Positions 1 to 8,237 of a stretch of DNA of 64,000 nucleotides are shown here, one piece after another. Below the pieces are notes generated by a model, which did not search any database, had not been told where the DNA came from, and saw only the letters and a list, made by a program, of their open reading frames with translations. The stretch is from AP-15 sp963775875 (GTDB lineage Bacteria; Pseudomonadota; Alphaproteobacteria; ATCC43930; CGMCC-115725). The stretch's first letter is position 1, and every line of letters begins with the position of its first letter. The stretch is from assembly GCA_963775875.1 (NCBI GenBank), contig CAVZKP010000016.1:124001-188000 (forward strand), in the 5' to 3' direction. The translations under genes were made by a program, and so were the position numbers.

Positions 1-696
1 CGCTATCATGACATGGTCGAATCCGGCTATCGGCTGATCAGCGAAGGCCTTGGTGTCGGCCATCTGCGCCTCGTTATCGGCAGCTCGATGGGCGGCATGC
101 ATGCCTGGATGTGGGCCGAGATGTTTCCCGATCTGATGGACGGGGTGGTGCCGATCTCGTGCCAGCCGGTCGAGATCAGCGGCCGCAACTGGCTTGGCCG
201 CCGGGCTCAGGCCGAGGCGATCCGGCACGATCCGGACTGGAACAACGGCTTCTACGAGACCAACCCGCGCCACTACATCTACGCCGCGGCCGGGAATTTC
301 GGCACCGAGAGTCCGACCCGGATTCAGGAAATGGCGCCCACTCTCGCCGCCGCCAACGCGCTCTACGAGCAGCGCCTCGCCCAGGCCGCCAAGGGTGACG
401 CCAACGACTCGCTATGGGCGATCGAGGCGATCATGGACTACAACCCCGAGCCCGATTTGGACAAGATCAAGGCCAAGGTTATGCTGATCAACGACGCCGA
501 GGATCACGCCAACCCGCCCGAGCTCGGCACCGTCGAGCGGGCGATGAAACGGGTGCGCCACGGCCGCTATGTGCTGATCCCGGCCGGCCCGAACACGCAC
601 GGGCACTTCAGCCATTTCTACGCCGAGCTGTGGAAGCCCTATCTGATCGAGTTCATGAAAACCCTGGGCGCCCCGCTGCAGGCGGCCGCCGAATAA
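1..696 (+). CDS. MetX-like alpha/beta hydrolase, 5' end outside window
   Basis: The frame is open from base 1, so the start lies upstream; 231 codons are visible. The nucleophile elbow reads GSSMGG near the start, followed by HAWMWAEMFP, as in the homoserine O-acetyltransferase (MetX) branch of alpha/beta hydrolases. A likely catalytic aspartate lies in NDAEDHAN and the histidine in THGHFSHF near the C-terminus, so the Ser-Asp-His triad is complete. MetX-like proteins move an acyl group onto homoserine, but many members of this branch are plain hydrolases acting on unknown esters. No methionine gene is adjacent, so the substrate is open. The protein is cytoplasmic, with no signal in the visible part. 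Confidence 0.85.
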   Translation, partial: RYHDMVESGYRLISEGLGVGHLRLVIGSSMGGMHAWMWAEMFPDLMDGVVPISCQPVEISGRNWLGRRAQAEAIRHDPDWNNGFYETNPRHYIYAAAGNFGTESPTRIQEMAPTLAAANALYEQRLAQAAKGDANDSLWAIEAIMDYNPEPDLDKIKAKVMLINDAEDHANPPELGTVERAMKRVRHGRYVLIPAGPNTHGHFSHFYAELWKPYLIEFMKTLGAPLQAAAE

Positions 697-722
697 ACGC
701 GCGCAGGTTAACCAGGATCACC

Positions 723-921
723 AATCATCGGGCTGCTCGACGGCCAAGTAGCGCTGGTGAGCGGCGGCAGCAAGGGCCTGGGTGCCGCCGCCGCACTCCT
801 GTTTGCACAGGCGGGGGCGAGGATCGTCGTCACCTTCGGCAATGACGTCGAGGCGGCCGACCAACTGATCGCGAGCCTGCCCGGCATCGGCCACCGGGCC
901 AGCCACAATACCCGCACCTAA
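723..921 (+). pseudogene. SDR N-terminal stump
   Basis: An open frame without a convincing start reads LLDGQVALVSGGSKGLG, the first beta strand and glycine-rich NAD(P)-binding loop of a short-chain dehydrogenase. It continues to LPGIGHR and then departs from the family, stopping at TAA 919-921. Only about 60 of the usual 250 residues remain; the catalytic Tyr-x3-Lys region is gone. The stop overlaps the stop of an opposite-strand stump at 918. It is non-functional as an SDR. Confidence 0.75.
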
Positions 922-1106
922 CGCGCCCAGATCTTGATCTCATCGGGCTGCATCAGCAGCGCGCCGCAAGCACCGAGCCCGCCAGCATTGGCAACCGCAA
1001 TAGATAGTGATGCCGGGCACGCGCCCGCCATCGGCGCCAACAGGATCGGGACGCGCAGCTCGAACCGCCGGCAAAAAGCTTCTGTGCGCTCGACAATACT
1101 GTTCAT
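918..1106 (-). pseudogene. Nitronate monooxygenase N-terminal stump
   Basis: Starts with ATG at 1106 and encodes 62 residues. RVPILLAPMAGACP and AVANAGGLGACGALL match the first FMN-binding strand and loop of nitronate monooxygenase (2-nitropropane dioxygenase), a TIM-barrel flavoprotein of about 320-350 residues. The reading frame ends at EIKIWAR, just where the neighbouring SDR stump also ends. It lies 81 bp downstream of the CoA-transferase on the same strand and was probably once co-transcribed with it. The barrel, FMN phosphate site and catalytic His are missing. Confidence 0.75.
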
Positions 1107-1187
1107 GGCGCCCAGCCCCGATCCAATTGAATTTCCCGGTGCCGCCCCTGGATGGTCGACGACGCCGTCGATGGCGGTCGCGCCGGC

Positions 1188-2384
1188 TCAGATGACGCCG
1201 TCCTGTTCGAGCGCCACGATCTCGGCGTCCGGCAGTCCGAGCCAGCCGCCGTAGATCTCGCGGTTGTGCTGGCCGAGCTTGGGGCTTGGGATGGTGTCGA
1301 CCCGGTCAGCCCCGTGGATGCGCAGCGGCGTCGTCGGCACGACGATCGGGCCGATCTCGTCGTGCTCGATCCATTCGAGCATGCCGCGCTCGTGCATGTG
1401 GCGGTCGCGCATGACCTCGTCGACCTCGCGCACCGGCGCCAGCGGGATGCGCTGCCGTTTGGCGATCGCGAACGCCTCCATCTTGCCGAGGGTGCTGGTC
1501 CACGCCGCGACCAGCGCGTCGGTCGCCTCGCGATTGGCGACGCGCGCCGCATTGTCGGCGAAGCGCGGGTCGTCGCGCAAATCCTCGCGCCCCATCGCCC
1601 TGAGCAGATTGTGCCAATGCTCCTCGACGGCGATGTTCATCGCGACGTAGCCGTCATTGGTCGGGTAGACGTTCAACGGCACCCGGCCGTGGCTGGCGTT
1701 GCCGGTGCGCGGCGGCGACGTACCGGTTTCGAAATAGGCGTGCAGCTGCGAGGTCAGGGTCGCGTAGGCGGCCTCCTGCATCGCCACCTCGACGAGGCGG
1801 CCCCGGCCGGTGCGCTCGCGCTCGAACAGGGCGGTCAGGGTCGCGGCATAAAGATGGATCCCGGAGATGAAGTCGACGACCGCCGGCCCGGCCTTGACCG
1901 GCGGCCCTTCGGGAAAGCCGGTCGCGGCGATCAGTCCCGAGACCGCCTGGATCGTCAGATCCATCGCCAGATTGTCGCGATCCGGCCCGGAGAGGCCGTA
2001 GCCCGAGCCCGAGGCGTAGACCAGGCGCGGATTGATCCGGTGCAAGACCTCCCAGCCGACGCCGAGCCGGTCCATGACCCCCGGCGCGAAATTCTCCAGC
2101 AACACGTCGCCCCGCTCGGCCATCCGGAACAGCAGCGCGCGGCCGCGCTCATCTTTCAGGTTCAAGGTGATCGCCCGCTTGTTCGAGTTCAGCATCGCGA
2201 TCGGAAAGGTCGTGCTCTTGCCCGCCGGCGCCCGCCGGCGCAATGGCTCGCCCTGCGGCGGCTCGATCTTGATCACCTCGGCCCCGGCCTTGGCCATCAA
2301 CAGGGTGGCGTACGGTCCCTGATAGACCTGGCCCAGATCGAGCACGGTGATGCCGGCGAGCGGGTTATTGGCGCCGGCCGGCAT
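1188..2384 (-). CDS. CaiB/BaiF family III CoA-transferase
   Basis: 398 residues, the normal length for family III CoA-transferases, which swap CoA between carboxylic acids through an aspartyl-CoA thioester. ITVLDLGQVYQGPYATLLMA at the N-terminus and GAEVIKIEPPQGEPLR form the CoA-binding fold; LLENFAPGVMDRLG is also typical. D171 in AVVDFISGIH aligns with the catalytic aspartate (Asp169 in formyl-CoA transferase). ATG at 2384. Acyl substrate unknown. It points toward the truncated nitronate monooxygenase. Confidence 0.92.
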   Translation of the reverse strand: MPAGANNPLAGITVLDLGQVYQGPYATLLMAKAGAEVIKIEPPQGEPLRRRAPAGKSTTFPIAMLNSNKRAITLNLKDERGRALLFRMAERGDVLLENFAPGVMDRLGVGWEVLHRINPRLVYASGSGYGLSGPDRDNLAMDLTIQAVSGLIAATGFPEGPPVKAGPAVVDFISGIHLYAATLTALFERERTGRGRLVEVAMQEAAYATLTSQLHAYFETGTSPPRTGNASHGRVPLNVYPTNDGYVAMNIAVEEHWHNLLRAMGREDLRDDPRFADNAARVANREATDALVAAWTSTLGKMEAFAIAKRQRIPLAPVREVDEVMRDRHMHERGMLEWIEHDEIGPIVVPTTPLRIHGADRVDTIPSPKLGQHNREIYGGWLGLPDAEIVALEQDGVI

Positions 2385-2741
2385 CAGCGGACATTGTGCA
2401 TTTGCGGCATGGCGGCAGCTTGCGGGCGGCGCGGCGCGGGTGTCAACGCCGCTCGGTTTTGAGGTGATGTACGAAGATTTGTTTCAGGGCGCTGAGAGGG
2501 GGTACTGGGCGGATTGCACCGCTACTCCTTCATCATAATGGACTTGCACCATCAGCTCCTTGCCGGTCTCCCGGCGCACCCGATTCCGGACCCTCACTCG
2601 AGCCGATGGAGTGCGCCGTGACCGGCCATTCGCCAGGTGCGATGGAACCGCCGGCGTCAACCCGCATTAGCCGTTCGCTTCGATCGCCACCATTGAGCCA
2701 CATCAATGCAGGGGCAGGCGGTTCCGGCATAATTATTAAAT
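2385..2741. other. Intergenic region between divergent genes
   Basis: 357 bp between the start of the minus-strand CoA-transferase and the plus-strand ligase operon. It should hold both promoters. The ligase side is AT-rich just before the start codon (CATAATTATTAAAT, 2728-2741); no clean spaced -35/-10 pair or Shine-Dalgarno sequence could be picked out. No RNA gene or repeat is visible. Confidence 0.5.
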
Positions 2742-4499
2742 ATGCAGACCTTGATCGCCAAAGATCTCGCGCGATTTCGGCGGCAGCCGAACCTGATCGA
2801 TTATGCCGCGACACGTACCGCCTTTGATTGGGCGACGGCGCGCTCGCTGCTCGACGGCCTGCCGGGCGGGCGCGGGCTCAACATTGCGCATGAGGCCGTC
2901 GACCGGCACGCGACCGGGCCGCGCGCCGCGCGCGTCGCGCTGCGCTGGCTCGGCAAGGACGGCGAGCGGCGCGAGTTCACCTATCGCCAGCTCGCCGCCG
3001 AGACCAGCCGCTTTGCCAATGCGCTTGGTGGGCTCGGCCTCGGCCCGGGCGGAAGAGTGTTTGTGCTGCTGGGGCGAGTGCCCGAGCTCTACATCGCAAT
3101 GCTCGGCGCGCTGAAAGCGAGATGTGTCGCCTCGCCTCTATTCTCCGCCTTCGGCCCTGAGCCGATCGCCACCCGCCTCCAGATCGGCGACGGACAGGTG
3201 CTGGTCACCACCGAGGCGCTCTATCGCCGCAAGGTCGAAGCCCTGCGCGGGCAGCTGTCGAAGCTTGCGCACGTGATCCTGATCGACGACGGGCCACCGG
3301 TCGCCGGGACCGTGCGCTGGCGCGAGTTGATGGCGACCGCGGGCGACGACTTCACGATCCCGCCGACCTCGCCCGACGACATGGCGCTGCTGCACTTCAC
3401 CAGCGGCACCACCGGCCGGCCGAAAGGCGCGATCCACGTCCACGACGCGGTGGTGACGCATCATGCCACCGGGTTCTATGCGCTCGACCTGCACGACGAC
3501 GACGTCTTCTGGTGCACCGCCGATCCGGGCTGGGTCACCGGAACCAGCTACGGCATTATTGCGCCGTTGACGCATGGCGTGACCAATCTGGTCGTCGAAG
3601 CGGAGTTCGACGCGCAGAGCTGGTACGGCATCCTGGCGCAGGAGCGCGTCACGGTGTGGTACACCGCGCCCACCGCGATCCGCATGATGATGAAGCTCGG
3701 CACCGGTGCGGTGCGCGACTACGACCTCTCAGCGCTGCGCTTCATGGCGAGTGTCGGCGAGCCGCTCAATCCGGAAGCGGTGCTGTGGGGGGTCGAGGCG
3801 TTCGGCCGGCCGTTCCACGACAATTGGTGGCAGACCGAAACGGGTGGCATCATGATCGCCAACTTCCTCGCGCTGCCGGTCAAGCCGGGGTCGATGGGGC
3901 TGCCCCTGCCGGGCATCGAGGCGGCGGTCGTCGAGCGCAACCCGGACGGCTCGGTGACGGAGATCAGTGCGCCGATGGAAGAGGGGGAACTGGCGCTCAA
4001 GGCCGGCTGGCCGTCGATGATGCGCGGCTACCTGCACGAGGACGAGCGCTACGGTAAATGCTTCGCCGGCGCGTGGTATCTGACCGGCGACCTCGCGAAG
4101 CGCGACAGCGACGGGTATTTCTGGTTCGTCGGGCGCGCCGATGACGTCATCAAATCTTCGGGCCACCTGATCGGACCGTTCGAGGTCGAAAGCGCCCTGA
4201 TGGAGCATCCCGCCGTGGCCGAGGCCGGCGTCATCGGCAAGCCCGACCCGATGGCCGGCGAGATCGTCAAGGCGTTCGTCGCGCTGAAGCCTGGTTTTGA
4301 GCCGTCCGAGGCGTTGCGCCGCGAATTGCTTGGGCACGCGCGGCGGCGGCTCGGCGCGGCGGTGGCGCCGAAGCAGATCGACTTCCGCGCCAACCTGCCG
4401 AAAACCCGCAGCGGCAAGATCATGCGCCGGCTGTTGAAGGCGCGCGAACTGGGCCTGCCGGAAGGCGACCTGTCTACCCTGGAAAGCGACGAGCGATGA
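2742..4499 (+). CDS. AMP-dependent acyl-CoA synthetase, acetyl-CoA-synthetase-like
   Basis: 585 residues. The adenylate-forming P-loop reads LHFTSGTTGRPKGA at about 217-230. WWQTETGGIM is the A5-type motif, YLTGDLAKRD the hinge-preceding Asp motif, and LPKTRSGKIMRR near 551-562 carries the C-terminal lysine that drives adenylation and is the usual acetylation target. It is close in layout to acetate/propionate ligases. It activates an unknown carboxylate as acyl-AMP, then CoA or another thiol. First gene of a five-gene operon; its TGA overlaps the next ATG. No Shine-Dalgarno sequence precedes the ATG. Confidence 0.92.
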   Translation: MQTLIAKDLARFRRQPNLIDYAATRTAFDWATARSLLDGLPGGRGLNIAHEAVDRHATGPRAARVALRWLGKDGERREFTYRQLAAETSRFANALGGLGLGPGGRVFVLLGRVPELYIAMLGALKARCVASPLFSAFGPEPIATRLQIGDGQVLVTTEALYRRKVEALRGQLSKLAHVILIDDGPPVAGTVRWRELMATAGDDFTIPPTSPDDMALLHFTSGTTGRPKGAIHVHDAVVTHHATGFYALDLHDDDVFWCTADPGWVTGTSYGIIAPLTHGVTNLVVEAEFDAQSWYGILAQERVTVWYTAPTAIRMMMKLGTGAVRDYDLSALRFMASVGEPLNPEAVLWGVEAFGRPFHDNWWQTETGGIMIANFLALPVKPGSMGLPLPGIEAAVVERNPDGSVTEISAPMEEGELALKAGWPSMMRGYLHEDERYGKCFAGAWYLTGDLAKRDSDGYFWFVGRADDVIKSSGHLIGPFEVESALMEHPAVAEAGVIGKPDPMAGEIVKAFVALKPGFEPSEALRRELLGHARRRLGAAVAPKQIDFRANLPKTRSGKIMRRLLKARELGLPEGDLSTLESDER

Positions 4500-5483
4500 A
4501 CGCCCGCATCCGCCTCGACCACGACCACCTCCATCATCTGCTGCGCCAGATGGTCCGCATCCGCCATTTCGAGGCGAAGTGCGTCGAGCTCTACCAGGCC
4601 CAGAAAATCCTCGGCTTCCTGCATCTTTACGATGGCGAGGAAGCCGTGTCGGTCGGGGTCATGGAGGCGCTCGGGGCCGAGGACGCCATCGTCGCGACCT
4701 ATCGCGAGCACGGCCAGGCGATCGCCCGCGGCGTCGCGATGGACCGGTTGATGGCCGAGATGCTGGGCAAGCAGGAAGGCTGCTGCCGCGGTCGCGGCGG
4801 CTCGATGCACATCTTCGACCGCGCCACCCGCTTCTATGGCGGCAACGCGATCGTCGGCGGCGGTCTGCCATTGGCGATCGGCGTCGCGCTCGGCGACAAA
4901 ATGCAGGGCAAGAAGGCGCTGACAGCCTGCTTTTTCGGCGACGGCGCGGTCGAGGAAGGCGAGTTCCACGAAAGCATGAACCTCGCCGAAGTGTGGCAAT
5001 TGCCGGTGCTGTTCGTCTGCGAGAACAACCTCTACAGCATGGGCATGGCGGTGGAGCGTGCCGAATCCGAGACCAACATCGCCCGCAAGGCCGCCGCCTA
5101 TCGCATGCCCGGGTTCGCGGTGGACGGCATGGACGTGGTCGCGGTCGAGGTTGCGGCGCGCGAGGCGGTCGAGCGGATTCATGCCGAGCGGCGGGCCGCA
5201 ATTCCTCGAATGCCGGACGTATCGCTTCCGCGCCCATTCGATGTTCGATTCGCAGGCCTATCGCAGCAAGGACGAGATCGAGACGTGGCGCCGCAAGGGG
5301 CCGATCGCGCGCTTCGAGGGCTGGCTGCGCGAGAGCGGCCTGGCGCGCGAGGAAGACGTCGCCCGCATCGAGGCCGAGGCGGATGCCGAGATCGATGCCG
5401 CCGTCGCCTTCGCCGAGGCCGGCACCCCGGAGCCGGTCGAGGAGTTGGAGCGCTTCGTGACGATGGATCAGGTGCCGTCATGA
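4496..5483 (+). pseudogene. 2-oxoacid dehydrogenase E1 alpha, frameshifted near 5190
   Basis: TPP-dependent E1 alpha of the pyruvate/acetoin dehydrogenase type. Present: RHFEAKCVELYQ, YREHGQAIARG, GRGGSMHIFD, and the TPP/Mg motif from FFGDGAVEEG to ENNLYSMG. After about residue 232 the first frame loses homology, while the +1 frame resumes with GPQFLECRTYRFRAHSMFD and ends normally at 5483. Removing one G near 5190-5191 restores about 328 residues. Without that repair, translation runs in-frame into E1 beta and gives a false 657-codon fusion. The intended stop overlaps the E1 beta ATG (5480). Probably a sequencing error, as the partner genes look intact. Confidence 0.85.
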
Positions 5484-6469
5484 GCGACGCAGCCGCGATG
5501 ACCTACCGCGAAGCCTGCAAGCAGGCGATCCGCGACGCGCTGCTGGCCGATCCGAAATGCTTTCTGATGGGCGAGGATGTCGGCCGCTATGGCGGCTGCT
5601 ATGCGGTGACAAAGGGGCTCCTCGAGGAATTCGGCGAGGAGCGCATTCGCGACACGCCGCTGTCGGAGAGCGCCTATGTCGGCGCCGGAATCGGCGCGGC
5701 AATCGCCGGGATGCGGCCGATCGTCGAGATCATGACGGTCAATTTCAGCCTGCTGGCGCTCGACCAGATCGTCAACAACGCGGCGACGATCCCGCACATG
5801 TCGGGCGGCCAGTTCGCTGTGCCGCTGGTGATCCGGATGGCGACGGGCGGCGGGCGGCGGGTCGCGGCACAGCACTCGCACAGCCTGGAAGGCTGGTACG
5901 CCCATATCCCGGGGCTGCGCATCCTGGCGCCGGCGGTCATCGAGGACGCGCGCTGGATGCTGGCGGCGGCGCTCGCCGACCCGAACCCGGTGCTGATTTT
6001 CGAGCACGTCATGCTCTACAACATGGAGGGCGCGCTCGACCCGGCGGTGACGGAGGTCGATATCGCGCACGCCAAATGCCGCCGCGATGGTCGCGACGTG
6101 ACGCTGATCGGCTACGGCAACGGGCTGCTCAAGGCGCTCGCCGCCGCCGACCTGCTGGAGGCCGACGGCATCGCGGCCGAGGTCATCGATTTGCGCGTGT
6201 TGCGCCCGCTCGACACCGCGACGATCCTCGCCTCGGTGGCGAAAACACGGCGCGTTGTCATCGTCGACGAGGGCTGGAAAAGTGGCTCGCTGGCAGCCGA
6301 GATCGGCATGCGCATCGTCGAGGACGGATTTTTCGATCTCGACGCGCCGTTGCGCCGGGTGTGCGGCCGCGAGGTGCCGATGCCTTACGCGCCGCATCTG
6401 GAAGACGCCGCATTGCCGCAGCCGGCCGACATCGCCGCCGCGGCGCGCGGCCTCGTGCGCGGGGGATGA
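5480..6469 (+). CDS. 2-oxoacid dehydrogenase E1 beta
   Basis: 329 residues, typical length. MTYREACKQAIRDAL, FLMGEDVGRYGG, RIRDTPLSESAYVGAGIGAA and EIMTVNFSLLALDQIVNNAA are the standard blocks of the pyrimidine-binding half of E1; the C-terminal transketolase domain includes DLRVLRPLDTATI. With E1 alpha it decarboxylates a 2-oxoacid or cleaves an alpha-hydroxyketone on TPP and passes the acyl group to lipoate on E2. The start is placed at 5480 because the ATG overlaps the repaired E1 alpha stop (ATGA) and gives a family-standard N-terminus. The end overlaps E2 by 4 bases. Confidence 0.92.
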   Translation: MSDAAAMTYREACKQAIRDALLADPKCFLMGEDVGRYGGCYAVTKGLLEEFGEERIRDTPLSESAYVGAGIGAAIAGMRPIVEIMTVNFSLLALDQIVNNAATIPHMSGGQFAVPLVIRMATGGGRRVAAQHSHSLEGWYAHIPGLRILAPAVIEDARWMLAAALADPNPVLIFEHVMLYNMEGALDPAVTEVDIAHAKCRRDGRDVTLIGYGNGLLKALAAADLLEADGIAAEVIDLRVLRPLDTATILASVAKTRRVVIVDEGWKSGSLAAEIGMRIVEDGFFDLDAPLRRVCGREVPMPYAPHLEDAALPQPADIAAAARGLVRGG

Positions 6470-7662
6470 GCGACTTCCTGATGCCGGCGCTCGGCGCCGA
6501 CATGGAGGCCGGCACGCTCGTCGAGTGGCTGATCAAGCCGGGCGACCGGGTCAAGCGCGGCGATGTCGTCGCTGTCGTCGAAACCCAAAAGGGCGCCATC
6601 GAGGTCGAGTGCTTCGAGGCGGGGATCGTCTCCGAGTTGGTCGTGCCGGTCGGCACCAAGGTCCCGGTCGGCGAGCGTGCTGGCGCGGATCGGCGAGAGC
6701 GCCGCACCGCCGCGCCCGTCGCCCGCCGCTGCCCGCCGTCGCCCGCCTGCCCGCCGTCGCCAAAGCCGGGCGCCGCTCCGGCAGCAGCGCCGCCCGCGCC
6801 GCGCGCCGCCGTGCCCGTCAGTCCGGGGGCAAAGGTCACGCCCGCCGCTCGCCGGCGCGCCGCCGAACTCGGCATCGACCCCGCCCTGGTCACCGGCACT
6901 GGCGTCGACGGCGCGGTCAGCCTCGCCGATGTCGAAACCGCCGCGTCGTCGCGACCGGCCTCCCCGGCGCCGGCAAAGCCGCGCCGCACGGGCTTCGACT
7001 CGGCCGAGATGCGCAAGGCGATCGCTGCCGCGATGGCACGCTCAAAGCGCGAGATCCCGCATTATTACCTCAGCCACACGGTCGATCTCGGCGCCGCGCT
7101 CGCTTGGCTCGAAGGGTTCAACGCCGCGCAGCCGGTGCCGCAGCGCCTGTTGCCGGCGGCGCTGCTGCTAAAAGCGAGCGCGCTCGCGCTGCGCGAGGTG
7201 CCTCAGCTCAACGGCACCTATGCCGACGGCGCCTTCCGCCCCGGCGAAAGCGTCCATCCCGGCTGGGCGATCTCGTTGCGCGGCGGCGGGCTGGTCGCGC
7301 CGGCGATCCGCGACGCCGACTCGCACCCGCTGCCCGACCTGATGGCGGCAATGCGCGACCTGGTGCAGCGCGCCCGCAGCGGCGGCCTGCGCAGCTCCGA
7401 GCTTGCCTCGGCGACAGTCACCGTCACCAGCCTCGGCGAGCGCGGCGCCGAGAGCGTCACCGGCATCATCTACCCGCCGCAGGTCGCGATCATCGGCTTC
7501 GGCACGATTGCGACCCGGCCGTGGGTGGTCGACAGAGAGGTGACGCCGCGCCCGCTCGTCATGGTCAGCCTCGCCGCCGACCACCGCGCCACCGACGGCC
7601 ACATCGGCGCCCGCCTGCTGACCGCGATCGAGCGCCTGTTGCAGGAGCCCGCAAGACTATGA
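6466..7662 (+). CDS. Dihydrolipoamide acyltransferase E2
   Basis: 398 residues: one lipoyl domain with the lipoylated lysine K42 in VETQKGAIEV, an Ala/Pro/Arg linker, an E1/E3-binding domain at about 124-157 (VTPAARRRAAELGIDPAL), and a catalytic acyltransferase domain with HRATDG at about 372-377. Just after the lipoyl domain the frame reads GERAGADRRER, whereas the +1 frame gives the expected VLARIGESAAPP; removing C6676 gives GEVLARIGE. Further shifts in the linker would restore phase, so the linker sequence as given is doubtful. The N-terminal ATG overlaps the E1 beta stop and the C-terminal stop overlaps the ACP start. Confidence 0.88.
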   Translation: MSDFLMPALGADMEAGTLVEWLIKPGDRVKRGDVVAVVETQKGAIEVECFEAGIVSELVVPVGTKVPVGERAGADRRERRTAAPVARRCPPSPACPPSPKPGAAPAAAPPAPRAAVPVSPGAKVTPAARRRAAELGIDPALVTGTGVDGAVSLADVETAASSRPASPAPAKPRRTGFDSAEMRKAIAAAMARSKREIPHYYLSHTVDLGAALAWLEGFNAAQPVPQRLLPAALLLKASALALREVPQLNGTYADGAFRPGESVHPGWAISLRGGGLVAPAIRDADSHPLPDLMAAMRDLVQRARSGGLRSSELASATVTVTSLGERGAESVTGIIYPPQVAIIGFGTIATRPWVVDREVTPRPLVMVSLAADHRATDGHIGARLLTAIERLLQEPARL

Positions 7663-7895
7663 CCGAAAGCGAAGCCAAATCCCTGATCGAGGACATCATC
7701 GGCGGGATCGCGCCCGAGGCCGATTTCGCCACGCTGGCCGGCGACGAGGATTTGCGCGAGGCGCTCGATCTCGATTCGATGGATTTCATGAACTTCGTCG
7801 TCGCGCTGCACGGGCGCACCGGCATCGATATCCCCGAGGCCGACTACCCGCAGCTGCGAACACTCGACGGCGCTGTTGCTTATCTCCTTCGCTGA
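7659..7895 (+). CDS. Acyl carrier protein
   Basis: 78 residues, acidic, with the 4'-phosphopantetheine attachment serine S40 in LDLDSMDFMN, matching the DSM/DSL-hydrophobic consensus of ACPs. A four-helix ACP fold is expected. It is the last gene of the ligase/E1/E2 operon; its ATG overlaps the E2 stop, so it is translationally coupled to E2. No fatty-acid or polyketide synthase gene is nearby. An ACP encoded with an E1/E2 complex suggests that the acyl group formed by E1/E2 or by the ligase is delivered to ACP rather than only to CoA (inference). Confidence 0.9.
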   Translation: MTESEAKSLIEDIIGGIAPEADFATLAGDEDLREALDLDSMDFMNFVVALHGRTGIDIPEADYPQLRTLDGAVAYLLR

Positions 7896-8038
7896 AGAGC
7901 CCCGCCCGACCCCGAGCGCTCGGCGTAGTTCGCGTCGATCGTGTATGACGACCCAGAGACGGCCGGAGCGTCTCGCAGTCGACATGGATGCGGATACTCC
8001 GTCTGGTGGACTTGCATCGGAAAAGTGGAGAGTTCCCG

Positions 8039-8164
8039 ATGAGCTATGAGGAACTCGAGGATGCAGCCATCCAAAGCTTCCGGGACGGATTGAGGCGGGC
8101 CGGAGGAACATTCACCCTCAACGCCGAGGGACACATCGTGATTCCGCCGCGTGGCTCAAATTAG
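8039..8164 (+). CDS. Small ORF, 41 residues, unknown
   Basis: Starts MSYEELEDAAIQSFRDGL and ends HIVIPPRGSN. A GGAG lies about 10 bases upstream of the ATG. The first half should form an amphipathic helix with acidic residues; no family recognised. Less GC-rich third positions than neighbours, so possibly recent or foreign. It could equally be chance: coding support is only the RBS and residue composition. Confidence 0.35.
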   Translation: MSYEELEDAAIQSFRDGLRRAGGTFTLNAEGHIVIPPRGSN

Positions 8165-8237
8165 GACACTACCCGATCGCTTGACTCGTTCCCGGCAGGC
8201 GAACTACCGTCGCTGGTGCCGAACCAGGGAGGGTGCA

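Noticed and set aside
1152..2462. A 436-codon plus-strand frame opposite the CoA-transferase
   Set aside because: Arg/Gly/Ala-rich shadow of the CoA-transferase gene.
4496..6469. A single 657-codon E1 alpha-E1 beta fusion frame
   Set aside because: The middle loses all similarity after residue 232 while another frame carries the missing E1 alpha part to its own stop overlapping a separate E1 beta ATG. It is produced by one extra base.
7912..7923. CCGAGCGCTCGG palindrome after the ACP as a terminator
   Set aside because: No loop, no T tract; expected by chance in GC-rich DNA.
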